Source: Deltaproteobacteria bacterium
Lineage (GTDB): Bacteria; Desulfobacterota; DSM-4660; Desulfatiglandales; HGW-15
Direction of reading: 5' to 3'
Length of the DNA stretch: 64,000 bases
NCBI GenBank assembly: GCA_020060215.1
Contig: JAGVAP010000009.1
Coordinates: 62,001 to 126,000 of the forward strand
Numbering within the stretch: the first letter of the stretch is position 1; every line of letters starts with the position of its first letter. A program made the position numbers and the translations under genes. This document shows, piece after piece, positions 8,753-18,623 of the stretch. The notes beneath the pieces are model-generated. The model was not told the DNA's origin. It did not search any database and worked only from the letters and a program-made list of their open reading frames with translations.

Positions 8753-9334
8753 ATGCATTCCAACTACAAGGAACTCTGGCGCCTGGCTGAACCCTATCTG
8801 AACACCCGGGCAAACGACATCCACACTCCGATATCCGTTGAATACGCCTACGAACTCCTGAGGAGGGAGGGCGGGGACGAGGGTATCGTCATTCCTGCGA
8901 TGATCCTTCACGACGTCGGCTGGAAGATGGTCCCTGAAGAGCGGCAGCTCGAGGCGTTCGGCCCCAATGCAACATGCCCGGAGCTGAACAGGATCCACGA
9001 GACGGAGGGCGCCCGGATCGCTGCGGGTATCCTGCGGCAGGCGGGGTACGATGAAGCGAGGATCAGGGAGATCACGGAGATCGTCGAGGGGCACGATTCG
9101 AGAAAGAGGGCGATATCCCTGAACGACAAGCTTGTGAAGGATGCGGACAAGCTTTGCAGGTACAGCTGGCAAGGATTCTGGATCGACCGATTGAGGTTCG
9201 GGCAGACGGTCGAGCAGGGAGTGAAGAGGCTCAACGCCACCCTCAGAGAGTGGTTTTTCACCGATTCCGCAAAGGAGATCGCAGCGCAGGAATTGGAGGA
9301 GAGGGTAAGAGAGATGAAGAAAAGTAGGCAGTAA
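8753..9334 (+). CDS. HD-domain phosphohydrolase-like protein
   Basis: A 193-residue soluble protein with an HD metal-binding domain: an early His (HTPISVEYAYELL, residue about 24), the HD pair in AMILHDVGW (about 53-54), a GHDS at about 122 and KDADKLCRY near 137-145. This HxnHDxnHxnD arrangement is that of HD/YfbR-like nucleotidases and phosphohydrolases. The substrate cannot be told from sequence. It sits alone between the Fo terminator and convergent uvrA. Confidence 0.8.
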   Translation: MHSNYKELWRLAEPYLNTRANDIHTPISVEYAYELLRREGGDEGIVIPAMILHDVGWKMVPEERQLEAFGPNATCPELNRIHETEGARIAAGILRQAGYDEARIREITEIVEGHDSRKRAISLNDKLVKDADKLCRYSWQGFWIDRLRFGQTVEQGVKRLNATLREWFFTDSAKEIAAQELEERVREMKKSRQ

Positions 9335-9371
9335 GGCTCCCGGACTCTTTTGCTGCTTCCTACCTTACTCC

Positions 9372-12200
9372 CTACTCCCTGCGATTCAACATCTTCCTCA
9401 GGAACCGCCCCGTATAGGAACCCTCGACCTTAGAGACCTCCTCCGGGGTCCCCGCCGCAACCAGGTACCCGCCGCTCTCCCCGCCTTCCGGGCCCAGATC
9501 GATGATGTAGTCCGCCGTCTTGATCACGTCCAGGTTGTGCTCGATCACCAGGACCGTGTTGTTCAGATCCACCAGGTGATTCAGGACCTCCAGGAGGTTC
9601 CGTATATCGGCAAAGTGAAGCCCTGTGGTGGGCTCGTCCAGGAGATAAAGGGTCTTCCCCGTGTCCCTCTTGCCCAGTTCCCTCGAGAGTTTCACCCTCT
9701 GGGCCTCGCCTCCGGACAAGGTGGTGGCCGGCTGGCCCAGCTTGACATAGCCGAGCCCGACGTCGATCAGCGTCTTCAGGCGCGTGCGCAGGTTGGGGAC
9801 GGGCTCGAAGAATGAAAAGGCCTGGTTCACGGTCATGTCGAGGATGTCTGCGATGTGGAGACCCTTGTATTTGATCTCCAGGGTGTCGCGATTGAAACGA
9901 AGCCCCCTGCACGCCTCGCAGGTCACATAGACGTCGGGCAGGAAATGCATTTCGATGCGGATGATCCCGTCTCCATTGCATCGTTCGCAGCGCCCTCCCC
10001 GCACGTTGAAGCTGAATCTTCCGGGCTTGTACCCCCTCATCCGGGATTCGGGCAGCATGGCAAAGAGCTCGCGAATGAAGCCGAAAACAGCTGTGTATGT
10101 GGCCGGGTTGGACCTCGGGGTGCGGCCGATGGGACTCTGGTCGATATGGATCACCTTGTCCAGATGCTGGATGCCCCGGACCGCATGCACACGTCCCGTC
10201 TTCGCTTTGGAGCGGTAGAGCCGCTGGGCGAGGGCCGGGTAGAGAATCTCGTTCACGAGACTGCTCTTGCCCGAGCCGGAGACCCCCGTGACGCAGACCA
10301 AGGCGCCGAGCGGGATCCGTACCACCAGGTCCTTCAAGTTGTTCTGTTTCGCCCCTTCAATGTACAGGGAACCGCCGTTTCCCTTTCTGCGGGTTTGGGG
10401 AACCGGGATGGCGGCCCTGTTGGAGAGATAGCGGCCCGTCAGGGAGGTCTCGCTTCGAACGAGATCGTCCGGGCGCCCCTCGAAGACGATTTCGCCGCCC
10501 CTCACCCCGGCCTCCGGTCCGATATCGATCACGTGATCTGCGGCCAGGATAGTCTCGGCATCGTGCTCCACGACCAGGACCGTATTTCCCAGGTCCCTCA
10601 GTCTGCGGAGGTTGTCGAGGAGCCGCAGGTTGTCCCGCTGGTGCAGACCGATGCTCGGCTCGTCCAGCACGTACAGCACGCCCGCTAGGCCGGAGCTGAT
10701 CTGGGTGGCCAGCCTGATCCTCTGATCCTCGCCTCCGGAGAGGGTCGCTGAGGGCCGGTCCAGGGAGAGGTAATCCAACCCGACACTCATGAGAAAGCGA
10801 AGACGTTCCCCGATCTCCTTGAGGACCCTCCCGGCGATGTGCATGTCCTGCTGCCCCAACCGGAGACCCTGAAAAAAGGAGAGGGTCTGCTCGATGGGCA
10901 TGGCCGTGATCGCCACGATGGAGTTGTCCTGGACCGTAACGCCCAGGCTGATGGGCTTCAATCTTGCGCCTTTGCAGGCAGGGCATGGTCGGAAGTCCAT
11001 GTAGCCCTCCAGCTCCTCGCGGATCTGGTAGGAACCGGTTTCGCGGTATCTCCGCTCCAAATTGGGGATAATGCCCTCGAACGGCCTCTTGAAGAAGTGA
11101 CGTCGCTTGTCCTGTTCGTAGCGGAACTTGATCTCCTCCGCTCCGGATCCATAGAGGAACACCTGCTGCACCTTTTCGGGGAGGTCCTTGAAGGGCATGT
11201 ACCCGTCTACCCCATAATGACCGCAGACGGCGTCGATCATCTGGTGAAAGTAGAGGGATTGGCGACTGGCCCAGGGCGCGAGGGCGCCCTCTCTCAGGGA
11301 CAGATTCGGGTCGGGCACGATCAAGGCCGGGTCGAAGAAGCGCTTTGTGCCGAGTCCGGTGCACTCGGGGCAGGCCCCCTGGGGGTTGTTGAAGGAAAAC
11401 ATCTGCGGAGTCAGCTCCGGGATGCTGATCCCGCACAGCTTGCACGCGGCCCTCCGGCTGAAGTAGATCTCCCGGCCCCCGATCACATCCACCAGGGCCT
11501 GGCCTTCGGACAGGCTGAGGGTAAGTTCGAGGGAGTCGGTCAAACGCCGCCGGATCTCCTTGTGGAGCACGAGACGATCCACGACCACGCTGATATCGTG
11601 CTTCTTGTTCTTTTCCAGCACGATATTCTCATCGAGCAGACGGACCTCTCCGTCGATCCTCGCCCTGGTGAAGCCTTCCTTCCTGAGCCTCTGGAGCAGG
11701 TGGGCGTGCTCCCCCTTCTTGCCCTCGATCAGAGGGGCCAGGATTTGAATCCTGGAACCCTCCGGCAGGTCCTCGATTCGGTCCACCATCTGCTGCGTGG
11801 TCTGGGGGGAGATCTCGCGGCCGCAGCCGGGGCAGTGGGGGCGTCCGATCCTGGCAAACAGAAGGCGAAGGTAGTCGTAGATCTCGGTTGCGGTACCGAC
11901 CGTCGAGCGGGGGTTTCTGGCCGTCGACCTCTGCTCGATGGCCACTGCAGGGGACAACCCCTCGATGGAATCCACGTCCGGTTTGTCCATCTGCTCGAGG
12001 AACTGGCGGGCGTAGGCCGAAAGGGACTCTACATATCGCCTCTGCCCTTCCGCAAAGACGGTATCGAAGGCCAGGGAGGACTTCCCGGACCCGGACAGCC
12101 CCGTGATGACCACAAGCTTGTTGCGGGGAATGTCCAGGGAGATATTCTTGAGGTTGTGCTGCCTGGCGCCGCGGATCTTGATGAACTGGTCGGTGGTCAT
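9372..12200 (-). CDS. uvrA: Excinuclease ABC subunit A
   Basis: The damage-recognising ATPase of nucleotide excision repair, full length at 942 residues. Visible features: Walker [10 protein letters not shown] near residue 35; zinc finger CPGCGREI near 105; CKLCG and CPECTGLG in the insertion near 255-285; first ABC signature [12 protein letters not shown]; second Walker [10 protein letters not shown] near 645; zinc finger CERCNGDG...CEACRG near 740-765; second signature [12 protein letters not shown]; Walker [11 protein letters not shown]. The first signature carries Asp where Ala is usual, a mild variation. It is transcribed alone toward the HD gene. Confidence 0.97.
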   Translation of the reverse strand: MTTDQFIKIRGARQHNLKNISLDIPRNKLVVITGLSGSGKSSLAFDTVFAEGQRRYVESLSAYARQFLEQMDKPDVDSIEGLSPAVAIEQRSTARNPRSTVGTATEIYDYLRLLFARIGRPHCPGCGREISPQTTQQMVDRIEDLPEGSRIQILAPLIEGKKGEHAHLLQRLRKEGFTRARIDGEVRLLDENIVLEKNKKHDISVVVDRLVLHKEIRRRLTDSLELTLSLSEGQALVDVIGGREIYFSRRAACKLCGISIPELTPQMFSFNNPQGACPECTGLGTKRFFDPALIVPDPNLSLREGALAPWASRQSLYFHQMIDAVCGHYGVDGYMPFKDLPEKVQQVFLYGSGAEEIKFRYEQDKRRHFFKRPFEGIIPNLERRYRETGSYQIREELEGYMDFRPCPACKGARLKPISLGVTVQDNSIVAITAMPIEQTLSFFQGLRLGQQDMHIAGRVLKEIGERLRFLMSVGLDYLSLDRPSATLSGGEDQRIRLATQISSGLAGVLYVLDEPSIGLHQRDNLRLLDNLRRLRDLGNTVLVVEHDAETILAADHVIDIGPEAGVRGGEIVFEGRPDDLVRSETSLTGRYLSNRAAIPVPQTRRKGNGGSLYIEGAKQNNLKDLVVRIPLGALVCVTGVSGSGKSSLVNEILYPALAQRLYRSKAKTGRVHAVRGIQHLDKVIHIDQSPIGRTPRSNPATYTAVFGFIRELFAMLPESRMRGYKPGRFSFNVRGGRCERCNGDGIIRIEMHFLPDVYVTCEACRGLRFNRDTLEIKYKGLHIADILDMTVNQAFSFFEPVPNLRTRLKTLIDVGLGYVKLGQPATTLSGGEAQRVKLSRELGKRDTGKTLYLLDEPTTGLHFADIRNLLEVLNHLVDLNNTVLVIEHNLDVIKTADYIIDLGPEGGESGGYLVAAGTPEEVSKVEGSYTGRFLRKMLNRRE

Positions 12201-12300
12201 CGTTTACTGTCGTTCGTCATTTATCATTGGTCATGGACCCAAGGGTTTATGGGGTCCGCACGTTGAGGGTTGCGGGTTAGATGCCAAGTTGGAGGTTTCA

Positions 12301-12418
12301 GGTTTCAGTGTTCAGGTGTCGGGAAATCGATGGATCACCGGGCTGACACCCGAAACCCGACACCTGACCCCTTATATGGTTTCCTGTTCGATCAAACTGG
12401 CCTCGGTCAGCGGCCTCC
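12301..12418 (+). repeat. Approximately 120-bp interspersed repeat, copy 1
   Basis: Begins TTTCAGTGTTCAGGTGTC, contains CCGGG-TGACACCCGAAACC and ends with TTTCCTG-TCGATCAAACTGG plus a GC-rich tail. Copies lie at 53211-53336 (same strand) and 63418-63537 (opposite strand). Within this copy TCAGGTGTCGGG and CCCGACACCTGA form perfect 12-base inverted arms. Its tail overlaps the last codons of pdxA. Confidence 0.85.
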
Positions 12419-13429
12419 GACATCTGTCCTCTGACCTCTGTTTCCGGCCATCAGCACCGCCATCCGGATCGCCTCTTTGAGACTGGACGGGTCCGCCACC
12501 CCTTTGCCTGCAATGTCATAGGCGGTGCCATGATCTACCGAGGTCCGGATGATCGGGAGCCCCAGCGTCACATTGACCGCGTTCGAGAAGTGAAGCAGCT
12601 TGAGGGGGATCAGTCCCTGATCGTGGTACATCGCGATCACGGCGTCGAATTGCCCCTGGACCGCCCTGTGGAACAGGGTATCGGCGGGAAAAGGACCACT
12701 CACATTATACCCCTGCTTCGCCGCCTTTTCCAGCGGGGGCTTGATGATCTCTTCCTCCTCCGGTCCGAAGAGACCCTCCTCTCCTGCATGCGGGTTCAGG
12801 GCCGCAACCCCGATCCTCGGGTTCTCCAGGCCGAAGTCGTTCAGGAGGGCTTGAGAGGTCACGGTGACGGTCCTGTAGATCCTCTCCGTGGTCACCAGGT
12901 AGGGAACATCCTTCAGGGCGCAATGGATGGTCACCAGCGCCACCCGGAGTCTTTCACCGGCGAGCATCATGACATAGTCCTTGCACTCCGTGAGGCCGGC
13001 AATGAACTGGGTATGTCCCTCATACGGATACCCGGCCAGGTGCATCAGGGATTTGTTGATGGGGCAGGTCACCAAGCCGGCGATCTCGCCGCGCCGGGCC
13101 ATTTCGACGGCCCTGGCGACGCACTCCATCATGGCCATCCCCCCCTCCACCCGGGGAAAGCCGGGAACGAGACATTCCTTGTCGAGCCTGCAGATGGGCA
13201 TCAGCTCCAAGGTGCCGGCCATACCCCGGACATCGGCGGGCCCGCCGATCTCCCTGATCGTGAGCGGGTCGTCCCGCCCCATCGCGGAGCGAATGGCCCC
13301 CGGGTCCCCCAGAACCATTGGGCGGCAGATCTCGTAAACGGTCTCGTCACGGAGGGCCTTGACGATGATTTCAGGGCCGATCCCGGCCGGATCGCCCATG
13401 GTAATGCCGATGACAGGACGATGGCTCAT
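12407..13429 (-). CDS. pdxA: 4-hydroxythreonine-4-phosphate dehydrogenase
   Basis: PdxA, 340 residues, an NAD-dependent step of the DXP-dependent pyridoxal phosphate pathway. Motifs: [17 protein letters not shown] at the N-terminus, [10 protein letters not shown] near 138, NPHAGEEG near 213 and [14 protein letters not shown] near 268, which hold the three metal-binding His. The stop codon and last few residues fall in the interspersed repeat at 12301-12418, so the natural C-terminus may have been altered slightly by that element. The partner gene pdxB is at 56523-57659. Confidence 0.95.
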   Translation of the reverse strand: MSHRPVIGITMGDPAGIGPEIIVKALRDETVYEICRPMVLGDPGAIRSAMGRDDPLTIREIGGPADVRGMAGTLELMPICRLDKECLVPGFPRVEGGMAMMECVARAVEMARRGEIAGLVTCPINKSLMHLAGYPYEGHTQFIAGLTECKDYVMMLAGERLRVALVTIHCALKDVPYLVTTERIYRTVTVTSQALLNDFGLENPRIGVAALNPHAGEEGLFGPEEEEIIKPPLEKAAKQGYNVSGPFPADTLFHRAVQGQFDAVIAMYHDQGLIPLKLLHFSNAVNVTLGLPIIRTSVDHGTAYDIAGKGVADPSSLKEAIRMAVLMAGNRGQRTDVGGR

Positions 13430-13558
13430 CTCGATGCGCCTTTCTGCTGATTTGAAATGGTTATGAGACTTTTAAAAATGGCTGTCAATGAGAATGAGTA
13501 CCTCCCGGTGAACGGCTCCAGATCTCCTATTGTATGCCGGGGGGAAGTTGAATAAACT

Positions 13559-13822
13559 ATGTCCTATCCTGCCAAGAGGGAGAATCCGATGACCAGAGCC
13601 GGCAATGCAGCGGTCATGAGCCTGATCCTGCCCGGGGTGGGGCAGATCTACAACGGTCACTTCCTGAGGGGGATCTTCTGGTTGATCATCACCCCCGGAT
13701 TCTGGATCGGATCCGGCGGACTCCTTGGATGGATATGCCACATCCTTTCCGCCCTCACCGCCTATCGAAAGGCCCGGGAAATGGAGCAGGAGAGACGCCG
13801 GGGTGGTGGAGTGGTGGAATAA
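13559..13822 (+). CDS. Small TM2-like membrane protein
   Basis: An 87-residue protein with a hydrophobic hairpin: SLILPGVGQIYNGHFLRGIF followed by a second segment ending LGWICHILSALTAYRKA. The GxGQxYNGxxxRG pattern is typical of TM2-domain-like small membrane proteins of unknown function. The last residues (RRRGGGVVE) run into a TGGTGGAGTGGTGGAATAATGG repeat, so the true C-terminus may have been extended by it. It precedes the AI-2E permease gene on the same strand. Confidence 0.6.
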   Translation: MSYPAKRENPMTRAGNAAVMSLILPGVGQIYNGHFLRGIFWLIITPGFWIGSGGLLGWICHILSALTAYRKAREMEQERRRGGGVVE

Positions 13823-13995
13823 TGGGAAACTCCGAAGCGAAGTGCGACAAGGGGGTACCGAAGGACTTGGATCCAAACCCATCCTTCCATTGTTCCAATA
13901 TTCCGATGAGCCGGACGGGTTTCTGTTGCCCTACCTCCCAAAACGTGCTTGAATCGATGCCGATCAATCTGGAGAGCGATTTTTAGCGAAGGCCA

Positions 13996-15144
13996 ATGGA
14001 CGCCAAGCCGAGATTTTTTACCCGCGAGAACCTGTTTGCCTTTGCCTTTCTGGCCATTCTGCTGACCCTGATCGTCCTTGCCCTCACGATCCTGAACCCT
14101 TTTCTGGGGGACTTCTTCTGGGCTCTGATCCTGGCGTTGACCTGTTATCCCCTGTACAAGCGACTCAAGTCATGGCTCAGGGGCCGCGGCGGTCTTGCTT
14201 CTTTTATTCTCACCGTCGCTGTCCTTGTGGCGCTGGTGCTGCCGGGATTTTTCATTCTCATGAATCTCGGGCAGGAGGCGAAAAGGGCCTATCATGCGTT
14301 CTCGGGCATCTCATGGGTCGAAAGGAGCCGTACCTTCGCGGACGGCCTGCACTCTCCCAGGTTCAAGGGGATCCTTGAGAAGTTCGGGGTGCAGCCCGAG
14401 CAGGCCGAGGCGATCCTGCGAAACAGCATCAGCAGCGGACTGCGATCCATTCCCGTACTCCTGGGGGAAAAGGTCTCCGCCGTCTTCAAGAACCTCGCCC
14501 TTTTCCTCCTGCACGCCATCTTTGTGGCCGTGGCCCTTTTCTTCTTCTTCCGGGACGGCGACCGCTACTCCACGCTGCTCCTGGAACTGCTTCCACTGGA
14601 GGAGAGCCACCGAAACACGGTGGCGTCGACTTTTTCAGGGACCATCACGGCCGTGGTGCGAGGCACGTTCATCACGGCCCTGGTGCAGGGGCTGCTTGCG
14701 GGGGGAGGGTTCGCGGTGGCAGGGCTGCCGGTCCCCGTTCTCCTCGGTCTCCTCACCTCGATCACCTCCATGATCCCGTTCCTCGGGGCGACCTCGGTCT
14801 GGCTCTCCGCCTCGGTCTGGCTGTTCCTGCAGGGAGACACCTACCATGCCGTCGGGCTTGCGGTCTACGGCGCTCTCATCGTGAGTACGGCGGACAACAT
14901 CCTCAAACCCCTGATCATCGGGGAGACCACCAAGATCCCCGTCTTCCTCCTCTTCTTTACGATCCTCGGCGGATTGAAGGTCTACGGCATACTGGGGATC
15001 TTCCTCGGACCCATTATCCTCGCCATGGGGATGGCCTTTCTGACCATCTACAAGGAGATCTATCTGAAGAGCTCCCAGGAGAAGAAAGAGGCCGAGGAAC
15101 AAACGCGCGTACCTGTGGGCCAGACAGAGGTGAGGGGAGGATGA
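13996..15144 (+). CDS. AI-2E family (PerM/UPF0118) transporter
   Basis: A 382-residue membrane protein with about eight segments: two close pairs at the N-terminus (residues 15-50, 68-92), a central hydrophilic region (95-160) and five or six segments after 165. Family marks include FFFFRDGDRY near 190 and the loop VRGTFITALVQGLLAGGGFAVAGLPVPVLLG near 220-250. Members export varied small molecules or act as Na+(Li+)/H+ antiporters; the name does not prove AI-2 transport. The tail is Glu/Lys rich. Confidence 0.85.
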   Translation: MDAKPRFFTRENLFAFAFLAILLTLIVLALTILNPFLGDFFWALILALTCYPLYKRLKSWLRGRGGLASFILTVAVLVALVLPGFFILMNLGQEAKRAYHAFSGISWVERSRTFADGLHSPRFKGILEKFGVQPEQAEAILRNSISSGLRSIPVLLGEKVSAVFKNLALFLLHAIFVAVALFFFFRDGDRYSTLLLELLPLEESHRNTVASTFSGTITAVVRGTFITALVQGLLAGGGFAVAGLPVPVLLGLLTSITSMIPFLGATSVWLSASVWLFLQGDTYHAVGLAVYGALIVSTADNILKPLIIGETTKIPVFLLFFTILGGLKVYGILGIFLGPIILAMGMAFLTIYKEIYLKSSQEKKEAEEQTRVPVGQTEVRGG

Positions 15145-15146
15145 TG

Positions 15147-15182
15147 AGAAAATCCCCCGTTTTCGAGATCGAACCCGGGGGA
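15147..15182 (-). terminator. Probable terminator of the minus-strand module A operon
   Basis: On the minus strand TCCCCCG (15176-15182) pairs with CGGGGGA (15153-15159), followed by TTTTCTC. It lies 40 bases beyond the stop of the last gene (15223). The T tract is short, so confidence is moderate; the hairpin may also serve the convergent AI-2E gene. Confidence 0.55.
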
Positions 15183-15222
15183 CGGTCTTGAGCCTTAACG
15201 GTTTTCAGGAGAGCGGACGGTG

Positions 15223-15516
15223 CTACGAGACCACATCCGTGGCCTGTTCCGGAAAGCATTGGTTCTCCGGACAGAAGAGCTTCATCCAGGCCCCTTCCGA
15301 CTCCTGGTCACGGGCGCATGTGACTTCGAGCGCGATTCTTCCTTCACTGATCACACAAGAGCGGTCGGGGCAGGCGATCTCGAGCCACACTCCTTCCGCG
15401 GTCCTCCCCGATGTGCTTTCTTCCGGGAGTCTCCTGATCTCCTCGCTTCCAAGGAGCCTCGCACCGGGGACGAACACCTTGATTCTTCCTTCCGAAGCAG
15501 TCTGGAGGTCCTGCAT
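15223..15516 (-). CDS. Small cysteine-rich protein, function unknown
   Basis: A 97-residue soluble protein preceded by a very strong GGAAGGGAGG ribosome site, which supports it being real. Two CPxxxC motifs (CPDRSC near residue 49 and CPENQC near 82) plus a further Cys near 66 suggest a metal site or disulfides. No family was recognised. It lies 94 bases downstream of the next small gene and seems to be the last gene of the module A operon that includes the Fe-S/FAD oxidoreductase. Confidence 0.65.
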   Translation of the reverse strand: MQDLQTASEGRIKVFVPGARLLGSEEIRRLPEESTSGRTAEGVWLEIACPDRSCVISEGRIALEVTCARDQESEGAWMKLFCPENQCFPEQATDVVS

Positions 15517-15610
15517 TTCCTCTACCTCCCTTCCTGTTTGATAATTTACGTTAAATCCCGATGCGGGAAAGTCAAGGCGAAGGGTGGGGCGAGGAAGAGG
15601 CGATGTCTGA

Positions 15611-15829
15611 TCACTTCTCTGCCCTGCGCAGGCAGTCCTGTGGGAATCGATGCGTCCCCCCGGTCCCCTCCAGGGTCACCTGGATCAAGGCGTCGGGATC
15701 GTTGATCACGGTGTCGGGGTCCGTCACCACCCCCGAGTAGCCGACATACTCGTCCATGTAATCTTCCCAGCGCTGATCCTCGGAGCGCCGGCAGATCTGG
15801 ACCTTGTCTCCCTGGCGGAATGCAGGCAT
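15611..15829 (-). CDS. Small SH3-like beta-barrel protein, function unknown
   Basis: A 72-residue protein, start supported by AAGGAG seven bases before the ATG. The sequence FRQGDKVQICRRS...YVGYSGVVTDPD...IQVTLEG...HRFPQDCLRR has the alternating hydrophobic pattern of a KOW/SH3-like barrel. It begins 13 bases after the stop of the large FAD oxidoreductase, so the two are probably cotranscribed. It may be an accessory or assembly factor of that enzyme; this is inference from position only. Confidence 0.65.
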   Translation of the reverse strand: MPAFRQGDKVQICRRSEDQRWEDYMDEYVGYSGVVTDPDTVINDPDALIQVTLEGTGGTHRFPQDCLRRAEK

Positions 15830-15842
15830 GTTGGTCTCCTTT

Positions 15843-18002
15843 TCAATCCGGTATGGTGATGCCCGATTTGAACCCCGCAGTCTTCTGCCTGATGCATTTC
15901 TCGCAAAGAAGGCGGCCTGAGAAGGCCTCCTGGATATCGGCGGTCCGTTTCTTCACATAGTCCAGGTATCGGGCCGGGCCGATCACAGCCCCACAGCGGC
16001 TGCAAAGCTCCAGTTTTTCATGACAGAGCACGGTTCCGCAAAGGGTCAGGACCCGTTCCCCACCCCTGTCGGTCAGCTTCATGGCCCCGGTCGGGCAATT
16101 GGCCGCACATGCGCCGCAGAGGATGCACTTCTCAGCGGTGATCCGGAAGTCGGTCCGTCCCTCGGATCCGTTCAGGACATGGCTGAAACGAAGGGCATCG
16201 ATCCCCATCTTGTCCCGGCAGACGGTCACGCATTTTCCGCACCGCTTGCAGACATCGCAGCGGAGGCAGCGGTTGGCCTCCTTTTTTGCAGTAGCCTCGT
16301 CATACCCGAGCTCCACCTGCTGAAAGGTGATTCTCCGCCGTTCCGGACCGAGGAGGGGCATTTCCGGGCGATGGAGCGCCATCTTGGCGGAGGCGGGTAC
16401 CTCCACCATCTCCACCCGCATGCGCCGGGAGGGGACGGGAGGCATCTTGGGCTGGGGCAGGCCCCGGAGGTAGCGATCGATCCCCTCGGCCGCCCTTTTC
16501 CCGGCGCCGATCGCCTCGACCACGGTCGCCGGACCCAGGACCACGTCTCCTCCCGAGAAGATCCCTTCCGTAGAAGTGGAGGAGGTGATCGTGTCAGCCA
16601 CCAGGGTTCCCCATCGGGTCCAGCGGAGGGTCTCGACGGAATCCAGTCCCTCCCGATCCACACGCTGCCCGATGGCCGTGATGATGGCGTCCGCTTCCAT
16701 GATGTGATCGCTGCCTTCGACGGGCACAGGCCTGCGACGGCCCCTGGCATCGGGCTCCGCCAGGACGGCCCGCAGGCACTTGAGTCCGATCACTTTCGAA
16801 TCCTTCCCGGCCACCTCGATGGGGATCGTCAGGAAGATGAGCCTGACGCCCTCTTCCTCGGCCTGCCTGACCTCCTCCACATTGGCAGGCATCTCGGAGC
16901 GGGTTCTCCGGTACACCAGGGAGACCTCCTCGCACCCCAGTCGAATGAGGGTCCTTGCAGCATCGATGGCCACGTTCCCGCCCCCGATCACGGCGACCCT
17001 TTTCCCCGGGATGTGCCTCTCCCCCCGTGCGACGTTTCCGAGAAGGGTGACGGCATCGATCACCTGAGAGAATTCCTTCTCCCCCTTGATGGCCATGTCC
17101 AGGGAAGCATGGGCGCCGGTGGAAACGAAAAAGGCCTCGAATCCCTCCTGCCTCAGCCGGTCGATCGTGGTGTCGCGACCGAGCCTGGTGTTGAACCGGA
17201 ATTCCACACCCAGCTCCTCGATGGCTGCGACCTCCCTGTCGATGACCTCTCGCGGAAGGCGGTAGCGCGGGATGCCGACCATCATCATCCCGCCCGCATA
17301 AGGCAGCGCCTCGATGATCGTGACCCGGTAGCCCATGAGGGCAAGGTAGTAGGCGGCGGTCATGCCTGCAGGGCCGGCGCCGATGACGCAGACCTTGAAC
17401 CCGAGATCCTCGGCCCTGGCCGGGTTCCTGTAGGCCCTCTCGGAAATCGCCCGCTCCGCGGCAAAGGCCTTCAAGTCCTTGATGGCGATGGGGGCGTCGA
17501 TCATCCCCCGGACACACATGAACTCGCACGGGTGGGTGCAGACCAGCCCGCATACCCATGGGAACGGATTGTCCCTGCGGATCAGCTCCACGGCCTCGGC
17601 GTACCGCCCCTGGCCGATCAGTCCCACATAGCTCGAGACGTCGATCCCGGCGGGGCAGGCCATCTGGCAGGGGGCGGGGGTGAGAATATCACAATCGCCG
17701 GTCGGGCAGTTGTGGGTCTGGATGTGGCTTGCAAACACCTCCCGGTGGGACTCCAGTCGGTCTCCAACGATCCGGACGAACTCCCTGGAAATCTCCTCGG
17801 GCTCCTCCAGGACAATGGTTGCAACCCCCTTCAGGATGGCATCCAGGTGTGAAGGACTGCCGGCGCCGGTGGAGATATCCTTGATCATGCTCAGGAGGTC
17901 TTCCGCCCTTCGCCGCAACCGCGGGTGGGTCAAACGGCCGGAACCGATAATCTCGTAGAGGCCCTTGAAGGTCTGGAAGACCTTGCAGGTCTGGTCGCTC
18001 AT
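15843..18002 (-). CDS. NAD(P)H-dependent FAD/Fe-S oxidoreductase (SfrB/GltD-like)
   Basis: A 719-residue soluble flavoprotein. Residues 1-100 are helical and resemble the C-terminal helical part of NuoF-type subunits without its CxxCxxC. Then comes a DPD/GltD-type Fe-S region (CPTGDC, CQMACPAGIDV, CGLVC, CEFMC, about 103-170), an FAD-binding GAGPAGMTAAYYLA (about 208-221), an NAD(P)-binding GGGNVAIDAARTL (about 340-352), and a C-terminal ferredoxin part with CLRCDVCKRCGKCVTVC, CILCGACAANCP and CSRCG...CEKC. It begins within two bases of the Fe-S subunit stop. It likely passes electrons between NAD(P)H and the molybdopterin enzyme of the same operon; direction and cofactor specificity are unknown. 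Confidence 0.85.
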   Translation of the reverse strand: MSDQTCKVFQTFKGLYEIIGSGRLTHPRLRRRAEDLLSMIKDISTGAGSPSHLDAILKGVATIVLEEPEEISREFVRIVGDRLESHREVFASHIQTHNCPTGDCDILTPAPCQMACPAGIDVSSYVGLIGQGRYAEAVELIRRDNPFPWVCGLVCTHPCEFMCVRGMIDAPIAIKDLKAFAAERAISERAYRNPARAEDLGFKVCVIGAGPAGMTAAYYLALMGYRVTIIEALPYAGGMMMVGIPRYRLPREVIDREVAAIEELGVEFRFNTRLGRDTTIDRLRQEGFEAFFVSTGAHASLDMAIKGEKEFSQVIDAVTLLGNVARGERHIPGKRVAVIGGGNVAIDAARTLIRLGCEEVSLVYRRTRSEMPANVEEVRQAEEEGVRLIFLTIPIEVAGKDSKVIGLKCLRAVLAEPDARGRRRPVPVEGSDHIMEADAIITAIGQRVDREGLDSVETLRWTRWGTLVADTITSSTSTEGIFSGGDVVLGPATVVEAIGAGKRAAEGIDRYLRGLPQPKMPPVPSRRMRVEMVEVPASAKMALHRPEMPLLGPERRRITFQQVELGYDEATAKKEANRCLRCDVCKRCGKCVTVCRDKMGIDALRFSHVLNGSEGRTDFRITAEKCILCGACAANCPTGAMKLTDRGGERVLTLCGTVLCHEKLELCSRCGAVIGPARYLDYVKKRTADIQEAFSGRLLCEKCIRQKTAGFKSGITIPD

Positions 18003-18003
18003 G

Positions 18004-18600
18004 TTACACCTGCTTTGCCGTCTGTTCCGCCTTCTTTCTCTTCGGCTTCATCGGCTTGAACTTCGGGCCGGCCACCGGTTGCCTCAAGGTGACTTCCGTG
18101 GCCATGGCCGCCATGGCCTTGGCATGGCGTTCTCTACGGACATCGAGCATCTGCGAAGGTTTGCCGAAGTGCAGACACTTGGTCACGCACTTGGCCACGC
18201 AGGCCGGCTCCAACCCCTGGTCGATCCGATCCATGCAGTAGTCGCACTTGACCACCTTCCCCTTTTCATGGTCCCACTGCGGGGCGCCCCACGGGCATGC
18301 CCTCATGCACGCCTTGCAGCCCACGCACAGGTCATGATCGACGAACACGATCCCGTCCTTGGCCCTTCTCTGCATGGCTCCGGTGGGGCAGGCGGAAACG
18401 CACCACGGACGGTCGCAATGATAGCAGGGCATGAAGATGAAATCCATCTTGGGGATGCTCCCCACCCACTTGGGGCCGATCGTCTCCATCCTGCACAGTC
18501 TCGGACCCAGAGGCAATTTCTTGTTCTCTTTGCAGTGGACCTCGCAGGACAAACAACCAATGCATTTTGCGCTGTCATGGAAGAGGTAGTACTCACTCAT
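18004..18600 (-). CDS. Four-cluster ferredoxin-type electron transfer subunit (DmsB/PhsB-like)
   Basis: A 198-residue Fe-S subunit without signal peptide. Four Cys groups fit four [4Fe-4S] clusters: CIGCLSCEVHC (residues 13-23), CYHCDRPWCVSACP (near 59-72), CVGCKACMRACP (near 92-103) and CDYCMDRID with PACVAKC (near 119-138). The tail is Lys/Pro-rich. The start has GAGGAG upstream. It sits between the molybdopterin catalytic subunit and the FAD protein and would link them electrically. A paralogue is at 30633-31142. Confidence 0.9.
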   Translation of the reverse strand: MSEYYLFHDSAKCIGCLSCEVHCKENKKLPLGPRLCRMETIGPKWVGSIPKMDFIFMPCYHCDRPWCVSACPTGAMQRRAKDGIVFVDHDLCVGCKACMRACPWGAPQWDHEKGKVVKCDYCMDRIDQGLEPACVAKCVTKCLHFGKPSQMLDVRRERHAKAMAAMATEVTLRQPVAGPKFKPMKPKRKKAEQTAKQV

Positions 18601-18623
18601 TGCTTTCTCCTCGTTTGTATCGT

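Noticed and set aside
16020..17852. 610-codon plus-strand open frame
   Set aside because: Antisense to the FAD/Fe-S oxidoreductase; no motif.
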